A DNA stretch of 64,000 bases from Epilithonimonas mollis (GTDB lineage: Bacteria; Bacteroidota; Bacteroidia; Flavobacteriales; Weeksellaceae): the NCBI RefSeq assembly GCF_900142325.1, contig NZ_FRAM01000002.1:372001-436000 (forward strand), given 5' to 3'. This document shows positions 49,266 through 57,710 of this stretch, piece after piece. The notes beneath the pieces were generated by a model that was not told where the DNA came from, made no database searches, and was given only the letters and a program-made list of their open reading frames with translations. Made by a program: the position numbers and the translations under genes. The stretch's first letter is position 1. Each line of letters starts with the position of its first letter.

Positions 49266-49914
49266 TCGTTGGAGGTTTTATACTGTCTGTTTTTACAGAA
49301 TCTTGTTTTATGATTGTTTTCGTTTCTTTGGCTTGAGGTTTTCTTGTAATTTGCTTTACAGGAATTTGTGATGATTTCCCGAATATTATTTCCTGATCGC
49401 CAAAAAGAAAAAGTGCTGTGAAACCAATAACAATCACAGATACAAAAGTCCAGATAACACTCTTTTGGAAACTATATTCGGCTGTAAAATTATTCCTGGA
49501 TTTTAGATTTTTAAGGTGCTGCAGATCGACTTCTTCAAAACCGAATACATCCTCATTGTTATCCGCAATCTTGATGATTTTATTATCATTATCCAGTTGA
49601 AACTGTCCCAGGTTTTCCAGAACCAAGATTTTCTCAGCTTGCAATTTCTGCAACCAATTGTCAATTTCTTTCTTCAGATTTGTTTGCACAATGGAAAGAT
49701 CGTTGCTGGTTTCTTCAGCAATATATCTGGCGAAACGGTCGTCATAACCGTAGGGATGGTATTCGAAAGTGACAGATTCTTTCGGAGGGATAATAACAGA
49801 ATTTGCGGCATCAATTTTAGCCGATTCCCGGGTAAATTCGAAAACCCCGAATTCCGGGACTTCTGCTTTTTTATGCTTCAGAAGGTATTGATATAAAAGA
49901 TATTCAAAATTCAT
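49237..49914 (-). CDS. HU-CCDC81-type domain membrane protein
   Basis: The N-terminal 130 residues match the bacterial HU-CCDC81 domain pair (YLLKHKKAEVPEFGVFEF, EYHPYGYDDRFARYIAEETS, LENLGQFQLDNDNKIIKI). One membrane helix follows (TFVSVIVIGFTALFLFG), then a short basic periplasmic tail. Many relatives end in a SPOR domain that binds denuded peptidoglycan; it is missing here. The ATG at 49914 lies five bases after a TAGTTTTG box. A link to chromosome or cell-wall organisation is inference. Confidence 0.78.
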   Translation of the reverse strand: MNFEYLLYQYLLKHKKAEVPEFGVFEFTRESAKIDAANSVIIPPKESVTFEYHPYGYDDRFARYIAEETSNDLSIVQTNLKKEIDNWLQKLQAEKILVLENLGQFQLDNDNKIIKIADNNEDVFGFEEVDLQHLKNLKSRNNFTAEYSFQKSVIWTFVSVIVIGFTALFLFGDQEIIFGKSSQIPVKQITRKPQAKETKTIIKQDSVKTDSIKPPTNAKIQKSNR

Positions 49915-49919
49915 CGCCA

Positions 49920-49927
49920 CAAAACTA
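49920..49927 (-). promoter_or_regulatory. -7 box of the HU-CCDC81 gene
   Basis: TAGTTTTG on the minus strand, five bases before the ATG, matching TAnnTTTG. Transcription would start at or beside the ATG. Confidence 0.5.
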
Positions 49928-49950
49928 CATAATTTTTAATGTTAAAGAAA

Positions 49951-49980
49951 ATATAAAAGGTCGCTTTTGCAGCAACCTTT
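49951..49980 (-). terminator. Terminator of the small T9SS-like gene
   Basis: On the minus strand AAAGGTTGCT pairs with AGCGACCTTT (one G-T pair) and is followed by TTATATTTT, 25 bases after the stop. Confidence 0.75.
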
Positions 49981-50004
49981 AGATTTGATATGAATTAAGT
50001 AAAC

Positions 50005-50682
50005 TTAGTATGCAAATTTCACAGAGTCCGAAATATTTTCACCCGAAATTGTAATAAGATACACACCTTTTTGGGAAAGACCAAGATCTATCGGGTTTCC
50101 GTTTGCATTTACTTTTAAGGTCTTTACAATTCTGCCTCCGGATTCATAAACCGTCAATGCGAGATTACCCTTTGCAGCCGTAAAAAGTTTGCCTGCTGCA
50201 ACCTGAGATTTTGCCTTTCGGCTAAAATCGGAAACAGACATTGTAGATAAAGTTGTTGGTCCGTCAAGGTCTTTGTCTGCAGATTGTCTGCCTGGTGCTG
50301 ACGTTCCGTTTTGCTGGTCCTTTAAAACAATACCGATTCTCTGTACCACAGCGCCTTGTGGCATTGTCGTGTTGGAATTGGTGAAAAGCTTTGTGTTCAG
50401 ATTGATAGTGCCTACAAAGGCTCCTTCTGCGTTATCCCAGACCATTGTTGTATTTGAGTTTGTCCAGGCATCATCGAAGTTTCCTTGATTATTATCGCCG
50501 TCAGACTGTGCTGACCAGACATGCACATAAATCGTCGGTGCGCCTTGAGGATCGTAAAAGCTCCAATCACCTGATTTTCCGTACGTTAATTTGTAAATAC
50601 CATTGGATACTGTGTAAGTTAGCTGTGCGGACAGCGCAACACCTGCAAAGGCTGCAAGTGCCATTGAATAGAATTTTTTCAT
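50005..50682 (-). CDS. Secreted T9SS-type protein with starch-binding-like N-terminal domain
   Basis: A signal peptide (MKKFYSMALAAFAGVALSAQ) precedes a beta-sandwich-like domain of about 100 residues: the aromatic-rich DPQGAPTIYVHVWSAQSDGD and the WTNSNTTMVWDNAEG segments recall carbohydrate-binding modules of the CBM20/26 kind. The C-terminal 75 residues resemble a sorting domain (LTVYESGGRIVKTLKVNANG, QKGVYLITISGEN). It is monocistronic. The binding target is unknown; the CBM call is from sequence look only. Confidence 0.72.
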   Translation of the reverse strand: MKKFYSMALAAFAGVALSAQLTYTVSNGIYKLTYGKSGDWSFYDPQGAPTIYVHVWSAQSDGDNNQGNFDDAWTNSNTTMVWDNAEGAFVGTINLNTKLFTNSNTTMPQGAVVQRIGIVLKDQQNGTSAPGRQSADKDLDGPTTLSTMSVSDFSRKAKSQVAAGKLFTAAKGNLALTVYESGGRIVKTLKVNANGNPIDLGLSQKGVYLITISGENISDSVKFAY

Positions 50683-50838
50683 AAATGTAAATTTTTAAGG
50701 TCTATATTTGATTCCAATTGATTTTTTATCAACAAATTGAAATCCCTGTAAATCTAATATTAATTTTAATTTGACAGTAAAAAAAATTACATAGACCTTA
50801 AAAAAATACATAATTATCTGAAATTCAGACTGTAAAAT

Positions 50839-52974
50839 TTATTTAAACTTCATGGAAATGCCGAAAAGGAAGTTTGTTCTTGCCTGAGAGAAGTAATAAG
50901 GTCCACTAAAACCATTATTGACATACTTCGTATTGGTGAAATTATTTAACAAGAACCTGAGAGTTATATCCTGTTTCTGCAAAGGCAATTTGTAGGACAT
51001 ATTAAAATCCGGGACGAAATAGGAATCTAATTGATTTTCTTTATCGCCTGAATTATCAAGATATTGTTTTCCAACATATTGCGCTGTAGCACCAAGATTA
51101 AAGTTTTTAAACGGCGAGTAAATTATATTCCCGTTTGCTATAATATTTGGTGAAAACGAAATATCTTCTCCTCCATATGTTTTTTGAACGGTGATTTCAT
51201 TAGCGGGATTAGTAGGATCTGGCTCCTTTACGTCCACTGTATATTTCATTATTTTGTTATTGCTCAGCGTTAGGTTGGCAGATACTTGTAGCTTTTCCGA
51301 TAATCTTGCCAAAGTACCAATCTCAATTCCCAAGCGGTAACTTTTCCCGATATTTTCTTTGATAAACTCACCAACATTTGTCAATTGTCCATTAAGCGCC
51401 AGCTGATCTATATAGTACATATAATAGGCATTGGCGGTGAAAGAGATTTTGTCAAACTGCTGTTCCCATCCAGCTTCGAAATCATGAAGGGTTTCCGGTT
51501 TTACCTCCGGATTTGCAAAAAGATCATCTCTATTGGGCTCGCGATGCGCATTCGCATATGAAACGAACACTTTTCCGTTATCTATATTATAATTAATCCC
51601 GGCTTTTGGATTGAAGAATGTCCAGTTACGATCCAGATCTGCACCTTCACCGTCGCCTTGTGAAATGATTTTTGTATTGTAATCAATGTTTCTCAGTTGC
51701 AGATCTCCGAAGAATTCCAACTGATCAAGTTTATAAATTGCTTTTGCAAAGCCCGAAACTTCATTTTTAACAGACCGGTTCCTGTAATATTCGAACTCAT
51801 CAATTTCAGGGAAAAAGACACCTGTCACGTTCCCGAAATGTCTTCCGTAATATTGGTTGGCAACAGCCCCGAAATTTAGATCAAGATTACCCAGTTTTCC
51901 ATACAAAGTAGAGATCACACCATAGAAATCATTATCAAGCCATTTTTTTCTGATGAAATCCGAAGTCTTAATTTCAGTTCCATTGTCGATGATATTTGGT
52001 AAATTATATTTGGAGAATTTAGCGCCCTGCTTATAATTTTCATACCAGCCTTTTCCTTTGGTATAATGGGCTGTGGTTTCTAATTTCCAATCGTTAGAAA
52101 ATTTTTGATTCCATAATAGCTGATAATGACTTTGTCTGTAATTATCAGTTTCATTATTATAAAATCCAACAATATTTTCCCAGTTATCGTCATAGATTGC
52201 TCCCGAATAATTGAATTTTGGGTCGGTTTCCCAAGTCGCTTTATCAATACCATTCCAGGCCTGATACGTTTTTTCTTTTCCTCCGAATGCCAAAAATCTC
52301 AACTCCGTATTTTTTTCCTGGAATAAAGCTGAAAAATTATAAGAATGCAGATTAGAAGACGCTCTGTCAATATAACCATCGGAATGGATCTGGGTGTATC
52401 TTCCCATCACCGACAAACGGTTATTCCAGAATTTTCCGGAATTAATTTCTGCCGAGTATTTGTAAGTGTTGAATGATCCGTAAGAGTCATCCGACTTTAC
52501 CGAAAACTCATCCGAAGGATCTTTGGAAATTACATTCACACTGGCTCCGAAGGCCGAAACGCCGTTGGAAGATGTTCCCACACCTCTCTGGATTATAATT
52601 TGCGAAGCGGAGCTGGTAAGATCCGGAACATTGACAAAAAAAGTTCCCTGCGATTCGGAATCATTATAAGGAACGCCATTCAGCATAACGTTGATGCTTG
52701 TGCCTGCAGTTCCACGGATCCGTAAACCAGTGTAACCGACACCGTTTCCTGCGTCAGAGGTTGAAACAACGGACATTTGGTTTTTCAGAAGGATCGGCAG
52801 ATCCTGTCCTAGGTTTTTGTCTGCCAGTTCTTTTTCGACATTGATGATCGATTTTGCAACCGGCGTTCTTTTCGTGAATTCTACGGCCTGGATACTCGTA
52901 ACTTTTACAGAATCTGTAGTTTGTGAAAAATAAAATGGAGCAATGAATACTCCTAAAAAAATAAATCCTTTCAT
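50839..52974 (-). CDS. TonB-dependent receptor under TPP riboswitch control, probable thiamine uptake
   Basis: A TonB-dependent outer-membrane receptor of 711 residues: signal peptide (GVFIAPFYFSQ), plug domain (GLRIRGTAGTSINVMLNGVPY, SASQIIIQRGVGTSSNG, GASVNVISKDPSD) and a 22-strand-type barrel ending RTNFLFGISMKFK. A TPP riboswitch lies in its leader, so the ligand is probably thiamine or a precursor. This matches the predicted thiamine receptor Omr1 of Bacteroidota. The last residue is Lys after MKF rather than a terminal aromatic. No other thiamine gene is adjacent. Confidence 0.9.
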   Translation of the reverse strand: MKGFIFLGVFIAPFYFSQTTDSVKVTSIQAVEFTKRTPVAKSIINVEKELADKNLGQDLPILLKNQMSVVSTSDAGNGVGYTGLRIRGTAGTSINVMLNGVPYNDSESQGTFFVNVPDLTSSASQIIIQRGVGTSSNGVSAFGASVNVISKDPSDEFSVKSDDSYGSFNTYKYSAEINSGKFWNNRLSVMGRYTQIHSDGYIDRASSNLHSYNFSALFQEKNTELRFLAFGGKEKTYQAWNGIDKATWETDPKFNYSGAIYDDNWENIVGFYNNETDNYRQSHYQLLWNQKFSNDWKLETTAHYTKGKGWYENYKQGAKFSKYNLPNIIDNGTEIKTSDFIRKKWLDNDFYGVISTLYGKLGNLDLNFGAVANQYYGRHFGNVTGVFFPEIDEFEYYRNRSVKNEVSGFAKAIYKLDQLEFFGDLQLRNIDYNTKIISQGDGEGADLDRNWTFFNPKAGINYNIDNGKVFVSYANAHREPNRDDLFANPEVKPETLHDFEAGWEQQFDKISFTANAYYMYYIDQLALNGQLTNVGEFIKENIGKSYRLGIEIGTLARLSEKLQVSANLTLSNNKIMKYTVDVKEPDPTNPANEITVQKTYGGEDISFSPNIIANGNIIYSPFKNFNLGATAQYVGKQYLDNSGDKENQLDSYFVPDFNMSYKLPLQKQDITLRFLLNNFTNTKYVNNGFSGPYYFSQARTNFLFGISMKFK

Positions 52975-53035
52975 TCTTTTAAATTTAATTGTTAAAATTT
53001 ATTGGAATAAAAGGGGCGACTATAGAAAACGACAG

Positions 53036-53093
53036 ATGGTGTTGATAATGATTTTTTATAACGTTATTATTAATCAATTATCTTTTTTACCAT
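53036..53093 (-). promoter_or_regulatory. Long hairpin between TPP aptamer and receptor start
   Basis: Nested inverted repeats ATGGT/ACCAT and GATAATTGATT/AATCATTATC bracket the segment between aptamer and start codon. This may form part of the riboswitch's expression platform (the alternative fold). No T run follows, so control may act on translation or stability rather than termination. Confidence 0.45.
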
Positions 53094-53110
53094 TCATCGT
53101 TTAAATGAAT

Positions 53111-53180
53111 GTTTCCCTAAACAGCATTACCTGTTCCAGGTTCATCGGGTATAATCTCAGCTTGTTAAAGCACCCCTTAA
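53111..53180 (-). promoter_or_regulatory. TPP riboswitch (THI element)
   Basis: The minus strand shows the THI-box consensus parts in order: AGGGGTGCTTTAACA, GCTGAGATTATACCC (conserved CUGAGA), GAACCTGGAACAGGTAATGC and TTTAGGGAAAC. It lies about 140 bases before the receptor start, and a TAATTTCG box at 53192-53199 would start transcription just before the aptamer. The pieces and their spacing fit the class well. Confidence 0.92.
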
Positions 53181-53207
53181 ATTTCTGACTGCGAAATTAC
53201 AATTTTT

Positions 53208-53891
53208 TTATTTAATACCTGATATATTATAGCTGTGATTATTTTTATTGATGTAGAAATAATCTTTGCCATTGGTGGAAACCTCAAACAAATGGGCGGT
53301 TTTCCAGCTCAGATTGGTCTTGATGTCTTCATAGATGAAAGGAATAATAACTTCGTTTTTTTTGTTAATGATGCCAAATTTATCATCCAGAACCGCAATA
53401 ATCATCGGATCATCCGTGTCTCCATCCAAAATATACAGAGATTGATACGCCGGTGATATTACAAAGTTGTCGTATTTTTTATCATCGATACTTTTTTTGC
53501 TTATCAACCCATAAAAACCATTCACAACAAAGGCATTATATTGCTGAGGTTCATATTGCAAAGTGCATTTTCCTTTGTCTTCACTTTTGTATTGATAAAC
53601 CCTTTCGCCAAGCTTGTTAATCCTGTAAACAATCATGTTTTTTTCAGCCGTGGCATAATCAGAAGTTCCAAAAATCCTTACATTTTCATTAGGAGAATTA
53701 AGTAAATGACAATCCTCCGAAAAAAGCATTGCAATATTATATTCAGGTTTTACAATCGTATTTCCTTTCTGATCAATATATCCTGTTTTTTGATTGATGG
53801 TAACCGGAATGAGTTCGGGAAGTTCGTCCGGTGTTTGAGAATATGCAGCAATACTGATGCTTGCTATGCATAAGGTGAATATCTTTTTCAT
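53208..53891 (-). CDS. WG-repeat-like exported protein
   Basis: A signal peptide (MKKIFTLCIASISIAAYSQ) precedes about 205 residues with WG-type beta repeats, seen as INQKTGYIDQKGNTIVKPEY, VVNGFYGLISKKS and LDDKFGIINKKNEVIIPFIY. WG repeats form beta propeller-like scaffolds of unknown function. The ATG giving MKKIFTL is chosen over an in-frame codon ten residues upstream. It follows the DUF2752 gene by 16 bases. Confidence 0.78.
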   Translation of the reverse strand: MKKIFTLCIASISIAAYSQTPDELPELIPVTINQKTGYIDQKGNTIVKPEYNIAMLFSEDCHLLNSPNENVRIFGTSDYATAEKNMIVYRINKLGERVYQYKSEDKGKCTLQYEPQQYNAFVVNGFYGLISKKSIDDKKYDNFVISPAYQSLYILDGDTDDPMIIAVLDDKFGIINKKNEVIIPFIYEDIKTNLSWKTAHLFEVSTNGKDYFYINKNNHSYNISGIK

Positions 53892-53907
53892 CGTATGTAG
53901 TGTGTTT

Positions 53908-54345
53908 TTACAAGTTTTCAATAATACCTTTATAGAAAACAGTATTCTTGAACAACGAAAATAGTAAAATTATTATTAATATTACAAATAATGTTTTTTT
54001 ACCAAAAAGAATGCCATTGAATTTTTTAATGAGCGTGTCATTACCTGAAATCCTCAATAACAAAAGACAGATAACTATAAAAAAAAGCATTACAAACAAA
54101 ACATTGAACTTAACGGCTTCTAAAAAATGAAAATGTAGCAATGCATGAAAAGCTCTTTGGGAGCCACAGCCGGCACATTCATAACTTGTAAGTGCTTTAA
54201 GCGGACAAGATATAAAGAAAGTATCTCTGGAGGGATCAAAAAAATAATATATACCAGCTACAGTTATGAAAGAAACAAAAAGCAATACAGGTTTTAGTAA
54301 GCTGCGTAATAATAGCTTGGTTTTATGCATATTATAATAACTCAT
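53908..54345 (-). CDS. DUF2752 membrane protein
   Basis: A 145-residue membrane protein with the DUF2752 core CPLKALTSYECAGCGSQRAF (Cys-x-Cys-Gly pattern) and about three membrane helices. The start giving MSYYNMHKTK is chosen because a TATTTTTG box lies 29 bases upstream; MHKTKLLL at 54330 is a possible alternative. Function unknown. It is co-oriented with the WG-repeat gene. Confidence 0.78.
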   Translation of the reverse strand: MSYYNMHKTKLLLRSLLKPVLLFVSFITVAGIYYFFDPSRDTFFISCPLKALTSYECAGCGSQRAFHALLHFHFLEAVKFNVLFVMLFFIVICLLLLRISGNDTLIKKFNGILFGKKTLFVILIIILLFSLFKNTVFYKGIIENL

Positions 54346-54374
54346 TGAAAAAATCAAAATAACAATTATTATAA

Positions 54375-54382
54375 CAAAAATA
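54375..54382 (-). promoter_or_regulatory. -7 box of the DUF2752 gene
   Basis: TATTTTTG on the minus strand, 29 bases before the chosen ATG. Confidence 0.45.
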
Positions 54383-54456
54383 AGGTTTATAGAAAAAAGA
54401 AATATAATTTATTTTAAATCTAAATTATTCTATTCTGTTAAAAGTTTTGAATTTCG

Positions 54457-54464
54457 TAAATTTG
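54457..54464 (+). promoter_or_regulatory. -7 box and long leader of acnB
   Basis: TAAATTTG lies 170 bases before the acnB ATG. The leader contains short inverted repeats (CAATTAATATTAATTAATTG near 54490), but no known riboswitch class was recognised. Confidence 0.4.
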
Positions 54465-54634
54465 GGCGAATTTAGCAAGACTTGATTTCAATTAATATTA
54501 ATTAATTGCTAAAAGTATGTAACAACGCTGGCTCAGATTGGTTGTTGGCTGTGATTCTATGACAATCTTCAAAATTGAACTAATATCAAAAACGTTAATT
54601 ACCAAAACCGGGCCATAAATCGAAACGACTTATA

Positions 54635-57415
54635 ATGAATATTTACAAAGATTACCTAAAAGAGATTGACGAAAGAAAAGAGCAGGGATTACATCCTAAA
54701 CCGATTGATAGTGCCGAACTTTTAAGTGCTATCATCTCTCAGATCAAAGACAGGAACAACATCTACAGAGCCGATTCTCTCCAGTTTTTTATTTATAACA
54801 CATTACCCGGAACAACAAGTGCTGCAGGCGTAAAAGCAGAGTTTCTAAAAGAAATCATACTGGGTGAGTCCGTGGTAGAAGAGATCACACCTGTTTTTGC
54901 TTTCGAATTATTGTCTCACATGAAAGGCGGTACTTCTATCAAAGTGTTGTTAGATCTTGCTTTGGGTAATAATGTAGAGATTGCAAAACAAGCTGCAGAA
55001 GTTCTCAAAACTCAGGTTTTCTTATATGAAGCCGATACAGATCGCTTGAAGGAAGCTTTTAAAAATGAAAATCCAATCGCAAATGAAATTCTTGAAAGCT
55101 ATGCAAGAGCTGATTTTTTCACAAAACTTCCCGAAGTTCCGGAAGAGATCAAGGTCGTAACTTTTATCGCTGGCGAAGGTGATATCTCCACAGATTTATT
55201 ATCTCCGGGAAATCAGGCACACTCCAGATCTGACCGTGAGCTACATGGAAAATGTATGATAACGCCTCAAGCTCAGGAAGAGATCAAAGCTCTGCAGGCG
55301 CAGCATCCTGACAAAAGTGTGATGCTGATTGCTGAAAAAGGAACCATGGGGGTGGGATCTTCCAGAATGTCCGGTGTGAACAATGTCGCACTCTGGACAG
55401 GAAAGCAGGCCAGTCCATATATTCCTTTCGTGAATATCGCCCCGATTGTCGGTGGAACCAACGGTATATCTCCAATTTTCCTTACAACAGTTGATGTAAC
55501 AGGCGGTATTGGTATCGATCTTAAAAACTGGGTGAAGAAAGTGGATGAAAACGGAAATGCTATCCGCAATGAAGCAGGAGAAGTTGTCCTTGAAGAGGCT
55601 TATTCTGTAGCTACAGGAACTGTTCTTACTATCAATACAAAAACAAAAAAACTTTATAAAGACGGCGAAGAACTGATTGACATTTCTAAGGCATTGACAC
55701 CTCAGAAAATGGAGTTCATCAAGGCTGGCGGTTCTTATGCTATAGTCTTTGGTAAAAAAATACAGACAGTTGCCTCACAGATTTTGGGAATAGAAATTCC
55801 GACTGTATTTGCTCCATCAAAAGAAATATCAATAGAGGGGCAGGGACTTACGGCTGTCGAAAAAATCTTCAACAGAAATGCGGTTGGTTTAACGCCGGGG
55901 AAAGTTCTGCATGCTGGTTCTGACGTCCGTGTAGAAGTCAATATTGTTGGTTCTCAGGATACAACCGGCTTGATGACTGCTCAGGAATTGGAGTCTATGG
56001 CAGCAACAGTGATTTCACCCATCGTTGATGGTGCTTACCAGTCTGGTTGTCACACGGCATCGGTCTGGGATAAAAAAGCGCAGGCTAATATTCCTAAATT
56101 GATGAAGTTTATGAATGATTTCGGTCTGATCACAGCACGTGATCCTAAAGGTGAATATCATGCTATGACAGACGTTATTCATAAAGTTCTTAATGATATT
56201 ACGATTGACGAATGGGCTATCATTATCGGTGGAGATTCTCACACCAGGATGTCAAAAGGGGTCGCTTTCGGAGCTGATTCGGGAACGGTTGCCCTTGCAT
56301 TAGCAACAGGAGAAGCATCGATGCCGATTCCGGAATCTGTGAAAGTTACTTTCAAAGGAAAGATGAAAGAACATATGGACTTTCGTGATGTGGTTCACGC
56401 AACCCAGTTACAAATGCTTCAGCAATTTGGAGGAGAGAACGTTTTTCAGGGTAGAATTATTGAAGTTCACATCGGGACGCTTCCTGCGGATCAGGCCTTT
56501 ACATTCACCGACTGGACAGCGGAAATGAAAGCCAAAGCCTCCATCTGTATCTCAGAAGATGACACACTAATCGAATCTTTGGAAATTGCCAAGGGAAGAA
56601 TCCAGATCATGATCGATAAAGGTATGGACAATGAAAGACAGGTTCTGCAAGGATTGATCAATAAAGCTGACAAGAGAATAGCTGAGATCAAATCCGGAGA
56701 AAAACCCGCACTCACGCCTGATGCCAATGCAAAATATTACGCAGAAGTAGTGGTGGATCTTGACGCTATAGTAGAACCAATGATTGCTGACCCGGATGTA
56801 AACAATGACGATGTTTCTAAAAGATATACACACGACACTATCAGAGACCTTACATATTACGGCGGTGATAAAAAGGTAGATTTGGGTTTTGTAGGATCTT
56901 GTATGGTTCACAAAGGTGATTTGAAAATCGTATCCCAGATGTTGAAAAATCTTGAAAGACAGAATGGTAAAGTAGAGTTCCAGGCTCCACTGGTGGTTGC
57001 GGCTCCTACTTATAACATTATCGACGAGCTGAAAGCAGAAGGTGACTGGGAATTATTGGAGAAATATTCAGGTTTTGAATTCAACGATGCTGCTCCGAAA
57101 GGTGAGGCCCGTACAGAATATGAAAATATGATGTACCTTGAGCGTCCAGGATGTAATCTTTGTATGGGCAATCAGGAAAAAGCGGCAAAGGGAGACACTG
57201 TCTTAGCAACATCCACACGTCTTTTTCAGGGAAGAGTGGTGGAAGATTCTGAGCGTAAAAAAGGAGAATCTCTATTGGCTTCGACTCCGGTGGTTGTACT
57301 GTCGGCCATCAAAGGAAGAATCCCAAGCATTGAAGAATATAAAGAAGCTGTTGAAGGTATTGATTTAACGACTTTCGTCCCATCTATCAAAGAACTGGTA
57401 ACGGTTGGTCACTAA
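54635..57415 (+). CDS. acnB: Bifunctional aconitate hydratase B / 2-methylisocitrate dehydratase
   Basis: A TCA-cycle enzyme isomerising citrate and isocitrate, and acting on 2-methylaconitate in some bacteria. An N-terminal HEAT-like domain of about 160 residues marks the AcnB type. The swivelling domain and catalytic core follow, with cluster Cys in GSCMVHKGD and CNLCMGNQ. At 926 residues it is slightly longer than E. coli AcnB. A second, unrelated-type aconitase lies directly downstream. A strong terminator separates the two. Confidence 0.95.
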   Translation: MNIYKDYLKEIDERKEQGLHPKPIDSAELLSAIISQIKDRNNIYRADSLQFFIYNTLPGTTSAAGVKAEFLKEIILGESVVEEITPVFAFELLSHMKGGTSIKVLLDLALGNNVEIAKQAAEVLKTQVFLYEADTDRLKEAFKNENPIANEILESYARADFFTKLPEVPEEIKVVTFIAGEGDISTDLLSPGNQAHSRSDRELHGKCMITPQAQEEIKALQAQHPDKSVMLIAEKGTMGVGSSRMSGVNNVALWTGKQASPYIPFVNIAPIVGGTNGISPIFLTTVDVTGGIGIDLKNWVKKVDENGNAIRNEAGEVVLEEAYSVATGTVLTINTKTKKLYKDGEELIDISKALTPQKMEFIKAGGSYAIVFGKKIQTVASQILGIEIPTVFAPSKEISIEGQGLTAVEKIFNRNAVGLTPGKVLHAGSDVRVEVNIVGSQDTTGLMTAQELESMAATVISPIVDGAYQSGCHTASVWDKKAQANIPKLMKFMNDFGLITARDPKGEYHAMTDVIHKVLNDITIDEWAIIIGGDSHTRMSKGVAFGADSGTVALALATGEASMPIPESVKVTFKGKMKEHMDFRDVVHATQLQMLQQFGGENVFQGRIIEVHIGTLPADQAFTFTDWTAEMKAKASICISEDDTLIESLEIAKGRIQIMIDKGMDNERQVLQGLINKADKRIAEIKSGEKPALTPDANAKYYAEVVVDLDAIVEPMIADPDVNNDDVSKRYTHDTIRDLTYYGGDKKVDLGFVGSCMVHKGDLKIVSQMLKNLERQNGKVEFQAPLVVAAPTYNIIDELKAEGDWELLEKYSGFEFNDAAPKGEARTEYENMMYLERPGCNLCMGNQEKAAKGDTVLATSTRLFQGRVVEDSERKKGESLLASTPVVVLSAIKGRIPSIEEYKEAVEGIDLTTFVPSIKELVTVGH

Positions 57416-57456
57416 TTGATTTTAAAATTGAAGTCGTAAGACTTTTTGATATAAAT

Positions 57457-57489
57457 GGAAGATTTCTTAAAGTCTTCCGTTTTTTTTTG
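57457..57489 (+). terminator. Terminator of acnB
   Basis: A 6-bp stem GGAAGA / TCTTCC with a 10-base loop, followed by a run of nine Ts. Confidence 0.75.
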
Positions 57490-57710
57490 TTTAGAATCTT
57501 TCCATTTTAATTACTTTAATATTATTTTAACTTAGATCAATATCAACGGTTTTATTTTTTCCTTAACTTCATAGTTCCAAAATATTATTACTATTCATCA
57601 TATTTATCCTTTATCTACGGGTATAGGAATGGAATTTGATGAATTATATTGGGTTAAAATTTCTGCTTGATATAAACAGCAGAATTAATAAGAATAAAAA
57701 ATATCGAGAT

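Noticed and set aside
54465-54634. Possible riboswitch in the long acnB leader
   Set aside because: Small inverted repeats are present but none match a class I know; left as an unassigned leader.
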